Source: Cytobacillus oceanisediminis
Lineage (GTDB): Bacteria; Bacillota; Bacilli; Bacillales; Cytobacillaceae
Assembly: GCF_022811925.1 (NCBI RefSeq)
Contig: NZ_CP065512.1
Coordinates: 124,001 to 188,000 of the forward strand
DNA length: 64,000 bases
Reading direction: 5' to 3'
Position numbers and translations under genes: made by a program. A model generated the notes under the pieces. It saw only the letters and a program-made list of their open reading frames with translations. It did not search any database and had not been told where the DNA came from. This document shows, piece after piece, positions 40,488 to 49,917 of the stretch. How positions within the stretch are numbered: the first letter of the stretch is position 1; every line of letters starts with the position of its first letter.

Positions 40488-41258
40488 TTATCGAATCGAA
40501 TTTATTTTTTCTTCCATTGCATCTACAGATGGCTTGATGGATGTATCAAATGAAGAGGCTGCCACGGATGTTTCCTGGAAGTAATGTATCTCTAAATCTT
40601 TTATTTCAACGCTGGTGGGCTGAAGGAATTCGGGGCTCTCATGAAGGTTGATGTTCAACTGTATTGCTTCCGTATAATGACATCGCAATACATGGTCAAC
40701 CAGGATGTAGTCCGCTCCTGCAGAAACCTCCACTTTTTTGGTATTCCCTGTTTGCTCAACTGTCCGGAGATTATTAGAACCAAAGCTAAAGTAGGGCGCC
40801 CCCGCTCCGCTCTTCACCTTGAGACGAATATAAATTTTATCTCCAGGTTCCACGTACAATGGAGAGAACATGCCTGTTGTTTCTATTAACCCTTGTGAGG
40901 TTAGCATGAAGGAATCCCCGGATTTCGTCACGGTGCATCCACCAATTGAACTCCAGCCCTCCATACCTGGTACAGGGACGTTTCTTGATTTATCAATTTT
41001 TTGAAGGGTGGAAGCCGTAAACAAATTCGACTTCCCCACTTCTTTATCGCCTGTCATGACGGAAACAAAGTTATTATAGATTTCCTTTTCATGTCCTTCC
41101 TGCTGAGTATGCTGATTCCCTTTTGTTACATTGATCAGCAGAACTAGGTCATGGGCAGTTTCCAAAACAAAATTGGTATATTGGTTATGCTCGGTTACTC
41201 CCCGATAGCGGGCATTTGCCTTGTGGAAGGAGGGTTTGTGTTTCTTTTCTAGTCTCAT
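40488..41258 (-). CDS. Phage structural protein
   Basis: 256 residues after AAAGGAGGATTATTCC. Beta-rich; a carbohydrate-binding-like central part (YVEPGDKIYIRLKVKSGAG, YILVDHVLRCHYTEAIQLNI). 12 bases upstream of the previous gene. No family recognised; assigned by context. Confidence 0.55.
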   Translation of the reverse strand: MRLEKKHKPSFHKANARYRGVTEHNQYTNFVLETAHDLVLLINVTKGNQHTQQEGHEKEIYNNFVSVMTGDKEVGKSNLFTASTLQKIDKSRNVPVPGMEGWSSIGGCTVTKSGDSFMLTSQGLIETTGMFSPLYVEPGDKIYIRLKVKSGAGAPYFSFGSNNLRTVEQTGNTKKVEVSAGADYILVDHVLRCHYTEAIQLNINLHESPEFLQPTSVEIKDLEIHYFQETSVAASSFDTSIKPSVDAMEEKINSIR

Positions 41259-41272
41259 GGAATAATCCTCCT

Positions 41273-43327
41273 TTAACTAAATTGAAGTGTGTAGCGGCGC
41301 AAGACAGGAGTAGTATATTCCCCTACGGAAAATTGCTTTAGCACAATCTTCAGCTGCACGTCCCGATGCTCCACTTCATCTACATAATCATAATAGAGGT
41401 CATATATGACTCCAGGAAGTGAATGGTTGACCACAATATAGACCCTTCCATCTTTTTCGTAAAGTGCATACTTGGACCAATCATTGTTCCTGGTGTTGTA
41501 CCTGAGATCAAACAATGAGATTTTCTCCATGAATTGGCTCGAAGCATAACAGTGTGTGCTAACGGCCACCGGATCAAACCCCAGGTCAATCGTACAATTC
41601 TTATTTATGCTCTGTACGTACACCAGCACATTCAGGTCATTCCATCCCTGTTTGAATTTATAATTCACGTTGGTCTGTGAATTAGGTATTCCTTCAAACA
41701 GCTTTTCTCCGTTCAGGTAAATGGCAATCGGCTCTGTAGACGAAGGGATAGTGGAAATAACATTCTCCCTGCCGTCATAGTATAGACCCATACCATAATG
41801 AAGCTGTCTGTTCTCCGTAAATACCTGGCCATTCATCAATATGCCTCTATTGCCTTCAAGAATGGGAGTGACCGTCCTAACAATGTCACCAGATGGATTC
41901 ATCCAATCATTAAGTGATGGGATATGTGCCTCTCCTAAGTTTTGGATCACTTCCTGTACGTTCCAAGCGTCTTTACCGATATATAGACGTTCTGTGCGAG
42001 GAATGATTTTTCTTTTTTCTATATGGCCCAAAGAATAAAAGGAGATTCCATTTGCTTGAAGCTCGATAATTTCAGCTTCTTGCCCGCTGGTTTGCTCGGC
42101 TATGCCCAAGTTGCTTGGCTTAGAGCGAACCACATACTTGAAATCCAAAACATTAGGAGCAACTGATGTATCACGATTTACTGGAGAAATCTTTCTCCAT
42201 GATTCCTCTCTGTTATCAACACGGACATAATACTCAATGTCTGTTCCGTCAGGCAGTTCCTCTTCCGTTACGAGGGAAACCTTCCCGATGGAAAAATGCT
42301 CGTCTGTATTTGGAGTGAGCGGCTTTGTAACGATATGGCCTTCCCCAGGGAAGCTTAAGCGGTAGAATTGTATTTTCTTGATGCCGAATAAATATTGGTA
42401 TTGATACCCTTCCGGATGAACCATTTCTTTATCGCTTTCCTGTTTGCGTATCCATATTCGCAAGCTTTTGATTTCAGCCGTCGGAAAATAAAAAGAAAGA
42501 TTGTTGGCCGTGTTTTTGCCTTCCGAGTAATAAGGAAGGTGGAAATAGTTTAATCCATCCGCTGTAAACTCAACATAAAGATTCACTTCTTTGAGTGTAT
42601 GGATACCAATATCAATGCGGTTAAGACGCTGTTTCTCAGCAAAATGAATTTCGGCATATCCCTCTGCAGGCCCTTGTGTTTTGGATAGCCATACTTCCTG
42701 AAAGGTTTCATTGGTATAGGCATTCAGGGCATTGCTAATATTTCCGCTAATATGAAGCTTCTTGTAATTGGATACAGCATTTTGAGGAGTAAAGAAACCA
42801 ATGCTTGCTTGCGGCTCTATTAAAAAGGAAGTGTTCTCCTGTTGTTTTAAGGTAACCTGGTGGTTTTTAATATCGATGGATACGTTCTCTTCTGTCTCCA
42901 CTTTGGAAACATCATCGAATGTATCAAAGACACTGGCCAAATAGCCTGTCTTTCCATATAGGAGGACTTTTTCTTTTAGCTCCGCTTCCAGTTTTCTCGC
43001 TTCGTATTCGAGACGATTTTTCTCTACTTCAAACCAGTTGAACTTTCCTTTCAGTTCGTTATGAACAGAAATGGTATTTTCATATAGGATCATTAGATCC
43101 TTCTGTATGTTTACGACTGCTTCATTGTAGAAATCAGATTCAGCAAGCTCTGAATTGAGGGCCCTTTTAAACCGGTACTCTGGTGAACCAAGGTCTTGCT
43201 CCCTTAGAAGTTTGTTCAATCTTGCCCCGAATTCCCTGGATGTAGGAAGGTTGCCCTTTTGCAATTCTTCCTGCAGGATCTGATTCACCATGACAGCAAA
43301 TCGCTTTTTCCGGATATTAATGGACAT
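41273..43327 (-). CDS. Phage structural protein with discoidin-like modules
   Basis: 684 residues. N-terminal helical part (residues 1-125), then beta modules with F5/8-type signatures (EVWLSKTQGPAEGYAEIHFA; NRIDIGIHTLKEVNLYVEFT). It contains the module GIKKIQFYRLSFPGEGHIVT...IEYYVRVDN...WRKISP that recurs in neighbours. Likely baseplate wedge or tail spike; adhesion to carbohydrate is possible. Confidence 0.65.
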   Translation of the reverse strand: MSINIRKKRFAVMVNQILQEELQKGNLPTSREFGARLNKLLREQDLGSPEYRFKRALNSELAESDFYNEAVVNIQKDLMILYENTISVHNELKGKFNWFEVEKNRLEYEARKLEAELKEKVLLYGKTGYLASVFDTFDDVSKVETEENVSIDIKNHQVTLKQQENTSFLIEPQASIGFFTPQNAVSNYKKLHISGNISNALNAYTNETFQEVWLSKTQGPAEGYAEIHFAEKQRLNRIDIGIHTLKEVNLYVEFTADGLNYFHLPYYSEGKNTANNLSFYFPTAEIKSLRIWIRKQESDKEMVHPEGYQYQYLFGIKKIQFYRLSFPGEGHIVTKPLTPNTDEHFSIGKVSLVTEEELPDGTDIEYYVRVDNREESWRKISPVNRDTSVAPNVLDFKYVVRSKPSNLGIAEQTSGQEAEIIELQANGISFYSLGHIEKRKIIPRTERLYIGKDAWNVQEVIQNLGEAHIPSLNDWMNPSGDIVRTVTPILEGNRGILMNGQVFTENRQLHYGMGLYYDGRENVISTIPSSTEPIAIYLNGEKLFEGIPNSQTNVNYKFKQGWNDLNVLVYVQSINKNCTIDLGFDPVAVSTHCYASSQFMEKISLFDLRYNTRNNDWSKYALYEKDGRVYIVVNHSLPGVIYDLYYDYVDEVEHRDVQLKIVLKQFSVGEYTTPVLRRYTLQFS

Positions 43328-43329
43328 TC

Positions 43330-45111
43330 CTACACCCCTTTCTGCCTTGTTAGGATTTTAAGCGCAAACTCTTCCACAAGCGGTGTAGTGTGGAGAAGAG
43401 GAAATTCTCCTTCAGTTGTCTTCTCTGGCCGCTTCATGACAATCTTCAAGCGCACCTGCTTGGGCGTATCTTTCGCAGTGATGTTCTTTTTATAAAGGGA
43501 AAATGCACTTTGGATGTTGGCTTCGTTATCATTAATGGAAATATATTTTGGAGGGAATGAATCGTTTACTGGCTGATGATGCTGAGGGGAAATACGATGC
43601 CATTCAATGTCATCAAAGGATACATAGTATTGGATCCAATCATTCGATTCGCTGACGACTTCCTTATAAGAGGCAGGTACTTTCTCGTTAGCATAAAGCT
43701 GAAGGGTTTTGATGCCATCCTCTACCTCAAAAGGCTTGCTGATATATTCGCTTGCTTCTGCAAATTCAAAGCTCATGATATGGATATCGCGGATTCCAAT
43801 AGCATAGCGCCAGCCTTCCACAGCTTCAATAACCTTTTTAATTTCATAATCGGAGTCAACAGTGTGGACACCATACTTTTCATTTACAATATGACTCGGC
43901 ACTTCCTGTTTTCGGATTCTTGTCCATGTCTGTGAGTCTCTCTTCCTTCTATAGAAAGCTTCCTGTCCAAGCAATTCCGAATTGGAATTTGGCTGTTCAA
44001 GCACAAATTCAATGTATTTAGCTTTACGTGATGGGAAACTCCATACACCCTGCCCTGTAAATTTAGTCTTGGCAAAATCCTCGCTGCCATCGAAAAGGTC
44101 TTCTGCTCGATAGCTCTGTGGAGTGCCGTTCACTGTTTGGTTTAATACAAAGTTGTCATCTTCGAAAAGTCCCTTATATTCAATGCCATCCAATGATGTG
44201 CGGATGGAGTATACATTGACGGTTCCTGGGCTCCCTGGAGAATGATATGGATTTAGGTTAATCCAATTGATTGTTTCCTCTTTAGGCAGCTGCACCACCA
44301 ATTTAACCCTAAGCAGATCATTGTGCTGACTTCCTTTCGCCCATTCCACATCATAATAAAGGGCCTTTTGCTTGTAGCTCTCCGGGATATTAACCATTTC
44401 AAATTCAAAAACAGTATCAGGGTTTCCGTCAATTAATGATTCTTGCTTGTCATTGGGAATTTGCGTTGATACCATTTCGTAGTTTTCATATTCAGAGTCG
44501 GCCTGTACCTTTCTTGCCAAGTGATAGGTGCCGGCAATTCCATTCCCCTGAACACTCCGCACTCTGCTTTCCAGGCTTCTATTAATGGCGTTTCTTCTAT
44601 TAAGAGTAAGAACACCTTCCTGAGTGTGTATCATGCAGCGGTTTTCCAATTCTGTCAGACTGGTATCTGTCATATCGTAATTGGTGAACGATTCTTTCAA
44701 ATAGACAGTATTTGGCGTCGTTTCTTCCGTCAGCATCTGCAGATCACTTACGGCCCCATTAACCCCTCTTACGATTGTAAGGATCCGGTCTTTTTCACTT
44801 TGGGAATAATTAAAGTAATCCACTAAATAAGTGGCAATTGTGTTCAGCTCAGTGAATAGGATGCCGAGGTCCTTTTCCATTTCTTTGTTGTTATCATAGT
44901 AATCTTCAATAAAAGGAAACTCTCCCTGCACCACCTGACGTGCCTGGAATAAAGGCCTCCCTATGGAAGACTGATAGCGGTAAAAGATTTCATCTGCCAG
45001 CTGGGAAACTTCTTCCGGTGTAGCAGAATCTCCAATTCGGATTCTGGCTTGTTCCAGCAAATAGCTTCGCTGCTGCTCCAATATCTTAGATTCTATTTTT
45101 GGCGGATTCAT
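43330..45111 (-). CDS. Phage structural protein with discoidin-like modules
   Basis: 593 residues after AGGGGGTGAGCC. Helical first 140 residues, then a discoidin-like domain (TINWINLNPYHSPGSPGTVN; SFPSRKAKYIEFVLEQPN) and the shared module GIRDIHIMSFEFAEASEYIS...YYVSFDDIEWHRISP. Three bases separate it from the next gene. Same family layout as 41273. Confidence 0.65.
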   Translation of the reverse strand: MNPPKIESKILEQQRSYLLEQARIRIGDSATPEEVSQLADEIFYRYQSSIGRPLFQARQVVQGEFPFIEDYYDNNKEMEKDLGILFTELNTIATYLVDYFNYSQSEKDRILTIVRGVNGAVSDLQMLTEETTPNTVYLKESFTNYDMTDTSLTELENRCMIHTQEGVLTLNRRNAINRSLESRVRSVQGNGIAGTYHLARKVQADSEYENYEMVSTQIPNDKQESLIDGNPDTVFEFEMVNIPESYKQKALYYDVEWAKGSQHNDLLRVKLVVQLPKEETINWINLNPYHSPGSPGTVNVYSIRTSLDGIEYKGLFEDDNFVLNQTVNGTPQSYRAEDLFDGSEDFAKTKFTGQGVWSFPSRKAKYIEFVLEQPNSNSELLGQEAFYRRKRDSQTWTRIRKQEVPSHIVNEKYGVHTVDSDYEIKKVIEAVEGWRYAIGIRDIHIMSFEFAEASEYISKPFEVEDGIKTLQLYANEKVPASYKEVVSESNDWIQYYVSFDDIEWHRISPQHHQPVNDSFPPKYISINDNEANIQSAFSLYKKNITAKDTPKQVRLKIVMKRPEKTTEGEFPLLHTTPLVEEFALKILTRQKGV

Positions 45112-45122
45112 TGGCTCACCCC

Positions 45123-46346
45123 CTATTTCATTACTTTAAATTTCAGCTGATAGCTGTTTACCATTGGTGTCATCACCAGCTCATCACCGGCATTTTTACG
45201 CATGATGATTTTTAGCCTAAAGTTTGTTAGCAGGTAATCATAGTGGACCACAATGGAGGCATTGCCGTGGTTTGTTGCTTCATTCAGGTATAAATCGGAT
45301 CTGTTAAAACTCTCAGTAAAAATCAGCTTATTCTTTTCCTGTTTGTATTCAAATACCCTGTAGGGAGCTTCAGGAAGAATGCTGTATCGGTTCAGGGAAA
45401 CATCCCTGCTGTTTTTGTAATCGGTCCGGTTCATAGTGACAAATTGTGAGCCGTTCGCATAAGCCATAGGGAAAAACTCTTTTTGGACTTGGCCATTACC
45501 TGCAAAGATGGTGCCGTCAGTCAGAAAGACATCGATTGGCCGATATTCACTTGTATTGGGCTCATAGTTTTCGATTTGATTGATTTGGTCAAAATCCACA
45601 AATGGATATTTTGATAACTTAATCGTGTTATTAGAATCCGTACCATTTTGGAAATGCTCTATTTTTCGGATCCTTCTCGAAAAGCGGCTGCCGACCTGCA
45701 CTGTCCAAGGGTTGATTAATGCTGTATCAGGTACATAGTCGATTGTATAAATGGCGCTACTGTCATACGGAATAGACAATTGAATGGAAGAACCGCGGCC
45801 TGTAAAATACCAGTCCTCTTTGTTTAAAACAATATTGTTCTTATATACCTTTGTCTTTTCTGTTTCATGGATATCTGCATGGAATCTTAGCTGCGCACTT
45901 GAGCCATGGAAAAAAAGCTTCTCGCATTTGATTACATCCACACCTTCCGGAAGAATGGAAACCCAGTCATTCGAAGAAGGATTCTCTTCAAGTGAAATGT
46001 AGTATTCCAGGGAAGTCAGCCGGTCTGTTGCCATTCCGTCCAATTCATTAAAAAGCGGATGGTCTTCATATGAAGCCAGGGAAACCTCCACTATATTTCC
46101 CTCTACTTCGATAGGCTTGGTTACGAAAACGCCATTCTGCTCATAAAGTGAATAAGAAAGTCCAATGTTTTTAATCCCATACTGGTACACATATTGCTGT
46201 GAATTATTGGCTCGATTGCTTAAATCCTGGCCATCTACCAGAGGAGGAACTGGTCCTGGAGCCGAACTCCTTAAAGCAGCCGACTGGACACTGCTGTTTT
46301 TTCCTGTAGGAGTGTTTGCATATTGAAATTCTGAGACGCTCATCAT
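45123..46346 (-). CDS. Phage structural protein
   Basis: 407 residues after AGGAAGGAGG. Short disordered start, then the shared module at about 60-155 (GIKNIGLSYSLYEQNGVFVT...SLEYYISLEENPSSNDWVSI) and a C-terminal beta domain ending NSYQLKFKVMK. Probably assembled with the neighbouring paralogues. Confidence 0.62.
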   Translation of the reverse strand: MMSVSEFQYANTPTGKNSSVQSAALRSSAPGPVPPLVDGQDLSNRANNSQQYVYQYGIKNIGLSYSLYEQNGVFVTKPIEVEGNIVEVSLASYEDHPLFNELDGMATDRLTSLEYYISLEENPSSNDWVSILPEGVDVIKCEKLFFHGSSAQLRFHADIHETEKTKVYKNNIVLNKEDWYFTGRGSSIQLSIPYDSSAIYTIDYVPDTALINPWTVQVGSRFSRRIRKIEHFQNGTDSNNTIKLSKYPFVDFDQINQIENYEPNTSEYRPIDVFLTDGTIFAGNGQVQKEFFPMAYANGSQFVTMNRTDYKNSRDVSLNRYSILPEAPYRVFEYKQEKNKLIFTESFNRSDLYLNEATNHGNASIVVHYDYLLTNFRLKIIMRKNAGDELVMTPMVNSYQLKFKVMK

Positions 46347-46357
46347 GAGCCTCCTTC

Positions 46358-47299
46358 CTATCTCTGTTCACTATCCAACTTCGTCTTGATCGCCTCAAAG
46401 TCTTCCCCATATCGGTTCATGCCTTGTTCGTCGGAAACTCTATTGGGTTTGTTTATATTTTGGTAGCTTGCGATGATTTCCTGATGAAGTTTGATACCAG
46501 CTTGAGTGGTCATGAGTTCATTGAAATAATCGTTTACTGATGTTTCATACATGGAACGGCTTGCTAGTGATGCTTGATTCCAGAGCTCTGCATTCATAGC
46601 TTGTTCTTCTGATGTGCTCTGATCAATTAACGTATAGGATTCCTGCTTGATAATAATGAAGAAAGTCTTCGCAAAGACAGAAGGGAAATGAATAGTTGCG
46701 GAATGATTAGTCTGCATGACCTTGGATAGAGGAATTTCGTAAATAGTCCCGCTCTGTTCTGACTGATACATAAGTGTCAGCAATTCTATCGGATATTCAG
46801 TAAAGAAATCCACTGTTAAATGATTCACGCTTTTGGGTCTATCGAGGGTTATTTTAAGCTTGGCCATAACCCCTTTTCCACTAACCTTTTCTTCATCTTC
46901 AGCTGGTTGTACATCCAGAGGGGAAAAGAAATTAAAGTATTCCTTAACTTCTTTATGGGCAATTTCCGTTAAATCCAATGCGGAGATGGCATTGCCATTG
47001 AAGTCTGTTTCAAAGTCATATCCATAGGATACAAGCTTCTTGCCGGAGAGATCCCAGGAATAAGGATACCGCTCAATTCTGTATAAAAGATGCTTCATGA
47101 TTTCTGATAAGCGTGGTCCAGCTTCTACTACCGGCCTGTCTTTTTTTAAGATTTGATTATCTACGTAACTATTGGGACCGATGATATAAATACTGACCGG
47201 CTCTTCCCGATTGAAGGGATTCATGAAGGTCATTTCCCATAATCCCTCAAATTCCGTTATGTGAAGGGAATGATGGCGCTCAATATAAGTAGGCTTCAT
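46358..47299 (-). CDS. Phage structural protein
   Basis: 313 residues. Beta-rich N terminus (LHITEFEGLWEMTFMNPFNR) and a discoidin-like strand pattern (VNHLTVDFFTEYPIELLTLMY), C-terminal helices. Follows 48065 in the same direction with a 16-base gap. Assigned by context. Confidence 0.55.
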   Translation of the reverse strand: MKPTYIERHHSLHITEFEGLWEMTFMNPFNREEPVSIYIIGPNSYVDNQILKKDRPVVEAGPRLSEIMKHLLYRIERYPYSWDLSGKKLVSYGYDFETDFNGNAISALDLTEIAHKEVKEYFNFFSPLDVQPAEDEEKVSGKGVMAKLKITLDRPKSVNHLTVDFFTEYPIELLTLMYQSEQSGTIYEIPLSKVMQTNHSATIHFPSVFAKTFFIIIKQESYTLIDQSTSEEQAMNAELWNQASLASRSMYETSVNDYFNELMTTQAGIKLHQEIIASYQNINKPNRVSDEQGMNRYGEDFEAIKTKLDSEQR

Positions 47300-47315
47300 T
47301 CAGGCACCTTCCTTT

Positions 47316-48065
47316 CTAACGCTTTTTGATTTCTGTATAAGCTGGGGCGTTTGCTGCAACAGCCTGAGCCCAGTATGTTTCTTTCGAATCGTCAATTGCG
47401 TGATTAAGTGGATGATTCAAGTCTTCGATGACATTTGCCGCCTGATACTCCACTTCAATTTTTGCCGTAACTGTACCATTGGTATTTTGAAGAGCGCTAT
47501 AAGTTTCTTTTGAAGGAAGGGAAAGATAATGCTGGTGAAAATTCCGGTTAAGCGTGGCGCTTTTTAGAGATTTTCCATCGCGATCCAAAAATAAATGGGC
47601 ATACTGTTCACGGTCTGTTTCCATGTGGAGGTTTTTGTCTTTTTCCTCAAATCCATATGTTTTTACGATAAGCCCGTTTTCGCCTTTTGCCTTAAGGTTT
47701 AATTCTTCTACCCTTGTTTTAAGGCTATCGACTTCTCGCTGAACGTCATCAAGTGTCCCTTTTAGGATCCGATTGTAGTTAGCCACTACTTTCTCAACCA
47801 CTAAATGGGAATTGTAAAGCCGCTTTAAATCCAAGGAAACATCAGAATGCATGCGATTGAAATGTTCTGCATCCACCTTTTCACCGGCTGCTTCAAGCTT
47901 TGTGACCTTTTCCTTGCGGTTGGCCAATTGCTGGATAAGCGCTTCAAACTCTTCTTTTGTAATGACCTTTACCTCAAACAAATCCAGGTTTTCCTGAATC
48001 AGCTGCTCTACCTCCCGGCGGTCATATTGTGGAAGCACAGATAAATAGTTCTGTAAATATTCCAT
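47316..48065 (-). CDS. Phage structural protein with long coiled coil
   Basis: 249 residues from ATG 48065 after AGAGGAGGTG. Residues 20-140 are helical with coiled-coil heptads (RKEKVTKLEAAGEKVDAEHF, VQREVDSLKTRVEELNLKAK); the C terminus is beta-rich (TVTAKIEVEYQAANVIEDLN) and similar to the DKxxYWA calcium/discoidin signature (DDSKETYWAQ). Possible fibre stalk. Confidence 0.6.
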   Translation of the reverse strand: MEYLQNYLSVLPQYDRREVEQLIQENLDLFEVKVITKEEFEALIQQLANRKEKVTKLEAAGEKVDAEHFNRMHSDVSLDLKRLYNSHLVVEKVVANYNRILKGTLDDVQREVDSLKTRVEELNLKAKGENGLIVKTYGFEEKDKNLHMETDREQYAHLFLDRDGKSLKSATLNRNFHQHYLSLPSKETYSALQNTNGTVTAKIEVEYQAANVIEDLNHPLNHAIDDSKETYWAQAVAANAPAYTEIKKR

Positions 48066-48067
48066 GG

Positions 48068-48439
48068 CTACACCTCCTCTTGCTGCAAATAAATCCATGG
48101 GCCGTACTGATATTCCTGTCTGGCTCTAATCCGAATAGCCGGGCATGCACCATCAATTTCAGCCTGCTGCAGATAAATAAATTCTCCATTTTGTGTTCTG
48201 ATACGTATAGGAATCTTGCTGATTAATATCTTGGAATCAATCTGACCATCATGTTTGCCGTATTGCTTTTCACTGTAGCGGAATCGGCCGTACTGATTAC
48301 TTGATTTTAATGATTTAACGGATACGGATATGGTTTTCATTGCCGGAGCCTGTGTGTTTTCCTGCTTCACATGTTCTTGAAGGTATGTCCAAGGAGAAGG
48401 CTCTCCATTATAAATGGAGCGTATGCGAATTTGCTTCAA
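48068..48439 (-). CDS. Small structural protein with YLQ repeats
   Basis: 123 residues, TTG start at 48439 after GGAGGTG. Three aromatic units ending in YLQ (SPWTYLQEH, EFIYLQQAE, GPWIYLQQE) separated by IRIR strands, suggesting repeated beta hairpins. Three bases before the next gene. Function unknown. Confidence 0.55.
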   Translation of the reverse strand: MKQIRIRSIYNGEPSPWTYLQEHVKQENTQAPAMKTISVSVKSLKSSNQYGRFRYSEKQYGKHDGQIDSKILISKIPIRIRTQNGEFIYLQQAEIDGACPAIRIRARQEYQYGPWIYLQQEEV

Positions 48440-48462
48440 GAGAAACACCTCCAAATAAAATA

Positions 48463-48492
48463 AGAGGGAGCATTTGCTCCCTCAAGAACGTA
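48463..48492 (-). terminator. Minus-strand terminator
   Basis: GAGGGAGCA / TGCTCCCTC nine-pair stem; on minus followed by TTATTTTATTT. Separates 48537 from 48439. Confidence 0.65.
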
Positions 48493-48536
48493 ACCATTCA
48501 TCTTATGGCCGTCAATATAAAATCTCTCAAATCCGA

Positions 48537-49061
48537 TTAAGCAGCCGGCTCTTCTACTGTTTCAGGCTGGTCCCAATAAACAGCAAGAATCTCGGAATCC
48601 GTCAGGCATTCCCTTACTCTTTTTCTTAGCTGGTCCAGCTTGTATAAGGTTTTTTCCTTATGTTCAAACCCCTCTTTGACGATTGAAAGGAATTCCTCTT
48701 TGGTATGAGGAATTTGCATTCCTAGATTTTCTGCCTTCCAATAAACCACTGTCACATCTGTATCCTCTTTAACAAATGTGTACTTGCCCAGAAGATTTAA
48801 CTGATCGTCGCGATTGAGCCTGTATTGGTTGCCATTCGTGGTTGACACAAACCCTTCTACAATGGTTTGTTCGCAAACATCGCTAAAATACTTAATTTTC
48901 AATTGCTTATGGTATTCATGAAGGTATTCTTTAGTTACTTCATAAACTAGAATTCCGTTTTTATCCGCTAAATCAAGACAGAACTCATTCAGTTCCATGT
49001 TCGTAAGTCCATTAATCCCAATCTGCAGAATTTTATCATTATAATAACTTTCAATTAACAT
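48537..49061 (-). CDS. DUF4376-like tail protein
   Basis: 174 residues after AAAGAGGAG. A short beta start, then a helical domain with QTIVEGFVSTTNGNQYRLNR and TKEEFLSIVKEGFEHKEKTL, the DUF4376 pattern also present in 49356. Such proteins accompany tail fibres. Acidic end. Confidence 0.6.
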   Translation of the reverse strand: MLIESYYNDKILQIGINGLTNMELNEFCLDLADKNGILVYEVTKEYLHEYHKQLKIKYFSDVCEQTIVEGFVSTTNGNQYRLNRDDQLNLLGKYTFVKEDTDVTVVYWKAENLGMQIPHTKEEFLSIVKEGFEHKEKTLYKLDQLRKRVRECLTDSEILAVYWDQPETVEEPAA

Positions 49062-49079
49062 AATAATCTCCTCTTTATT

Positions 49080-49112
49080 TGAAGGGGCAGAGTGCTTCCA
49101 TCCAGCCCCTTT
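49080..49112 (-). terminator. Weak minus-strand terminator
   Basis: AAGGGGC / GCCCCTT stem with a long loop; weak T tract. Confidence 0.4.
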
Positions 49113-49121
49113 CCATTATTT

Positions 49122-49292
49122 TTATTTCTGTGGCGATTCTGCAGGAACTTCAGGTCCGGATTGAATGGAAGCTAATGTCTCTTGCAGCTGTGTGACAAAA
49201 GCTTTAAGCCGAATGTTTTCGGTCACCAGATTTGAGATTGTAGCTTCATATTCCTTTACAAGAAAGTTAATATCGATTTTTGTATTGTCCAT
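49122..49292 (-). CDS. 56-residue coiled-coil protein
   Basis: ATG 49292 after GAGGAGAAATAAA. One helix with coiled-coil character (LVKEYEATISNLVTENIRLK), then a Pro/Ser tail (SGPEVPAESPQK). Common type of small protein between tail genes; function unknown. Confidence 0.6.
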   Translation of the reverse strand: MDNTKIDINFLVKEYEATISNLVTENIRLKAFVTQLQETLASIQSGPEVPAESPQK

Positions 49293-49355
49293 TTTTATTT
49301 CTCCTCTTCTTCTTTTTATAGTGGGATTGAGTTTTGTAGGTAATAGATTAGTGGA

Positions 49356-49904
49356 TTATGCCGTGGGAAGGCTTGTCCAAGTAATAGACTCGATTTCTTC
49401 CGGGGATTGTGCAGCCAATACTCTTTGTTCCAGCTGCCAATATTTTGCGATGTTGGTATTTTTGTGAGACTTTGCATCCATCATGACTCTGTAAAACTCT
49501 TCTCTGGTATGATAAACCACACCATTGTTTAGAGATTTCCATGCAACCATAGTTATGGCTGAATCATTATCCATCTCCAGCTTCTGCTGGGTAAAGTTCA
49601 TTTGATCATGATAGTTAAAACCATAGGAATTTCCATTTAAACTGAGGAACCCATTCAGTATTGTAAGGTTACATTCTTCCTTAAGCTCATTAATTTTCAT
49701 CTCGCGCCGGAAGGCCAAAACTTCCTCAGGAGACTTACTTTCAACCCATTGATTCAGTTTCCAATCATATACAGGGTTTAAAAAACCTTGACCCCAGCCA
49801 AGGACGCATTCGTCTGGAATGGTGTCTGTTTCGGGGTCAAATACAAAGGAGTCAAGAATGACTCCCGTATCTTTGTCCACTTTAAAATATTGTTGTTCAG
49901 CCAA
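49356..49904 (-). CDS. DUF4376-domain tail protein
   Basis: 182 residues, TTG start after AAGGGGGAG. N-terminal part (YFKVDKDTGVILDSFVFDPE) is typical of fibre-tip partners; residues 70-170 are a DUF4376 domain (NLTILNGFLSLNGNSYGFNY; HTREEFYRVMMDAKSHKN). Immediately downstream of the giant fibre gene, suggesting a chaperone or cap. Confidence 0.7.
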   Translation of the reverse strand: MAEQQYFKVDKDTGVILDSFVFDPETDTIPDECVLGWGQGFLNPVYDWKLNQWVESKSPEEVLAFRREMKINELKEECNLTILNGFLSLNGNSYGFNYHDQMNFTQQKLEMDNDSAITMVAWKSLNNGVVYHTREEFYRVMMDAKSHKNTNIAKYWQLEQRVLAAQSPEEIESITWTSLPTA

Positions 49905-49917
49905 AAATGACTCCCCC

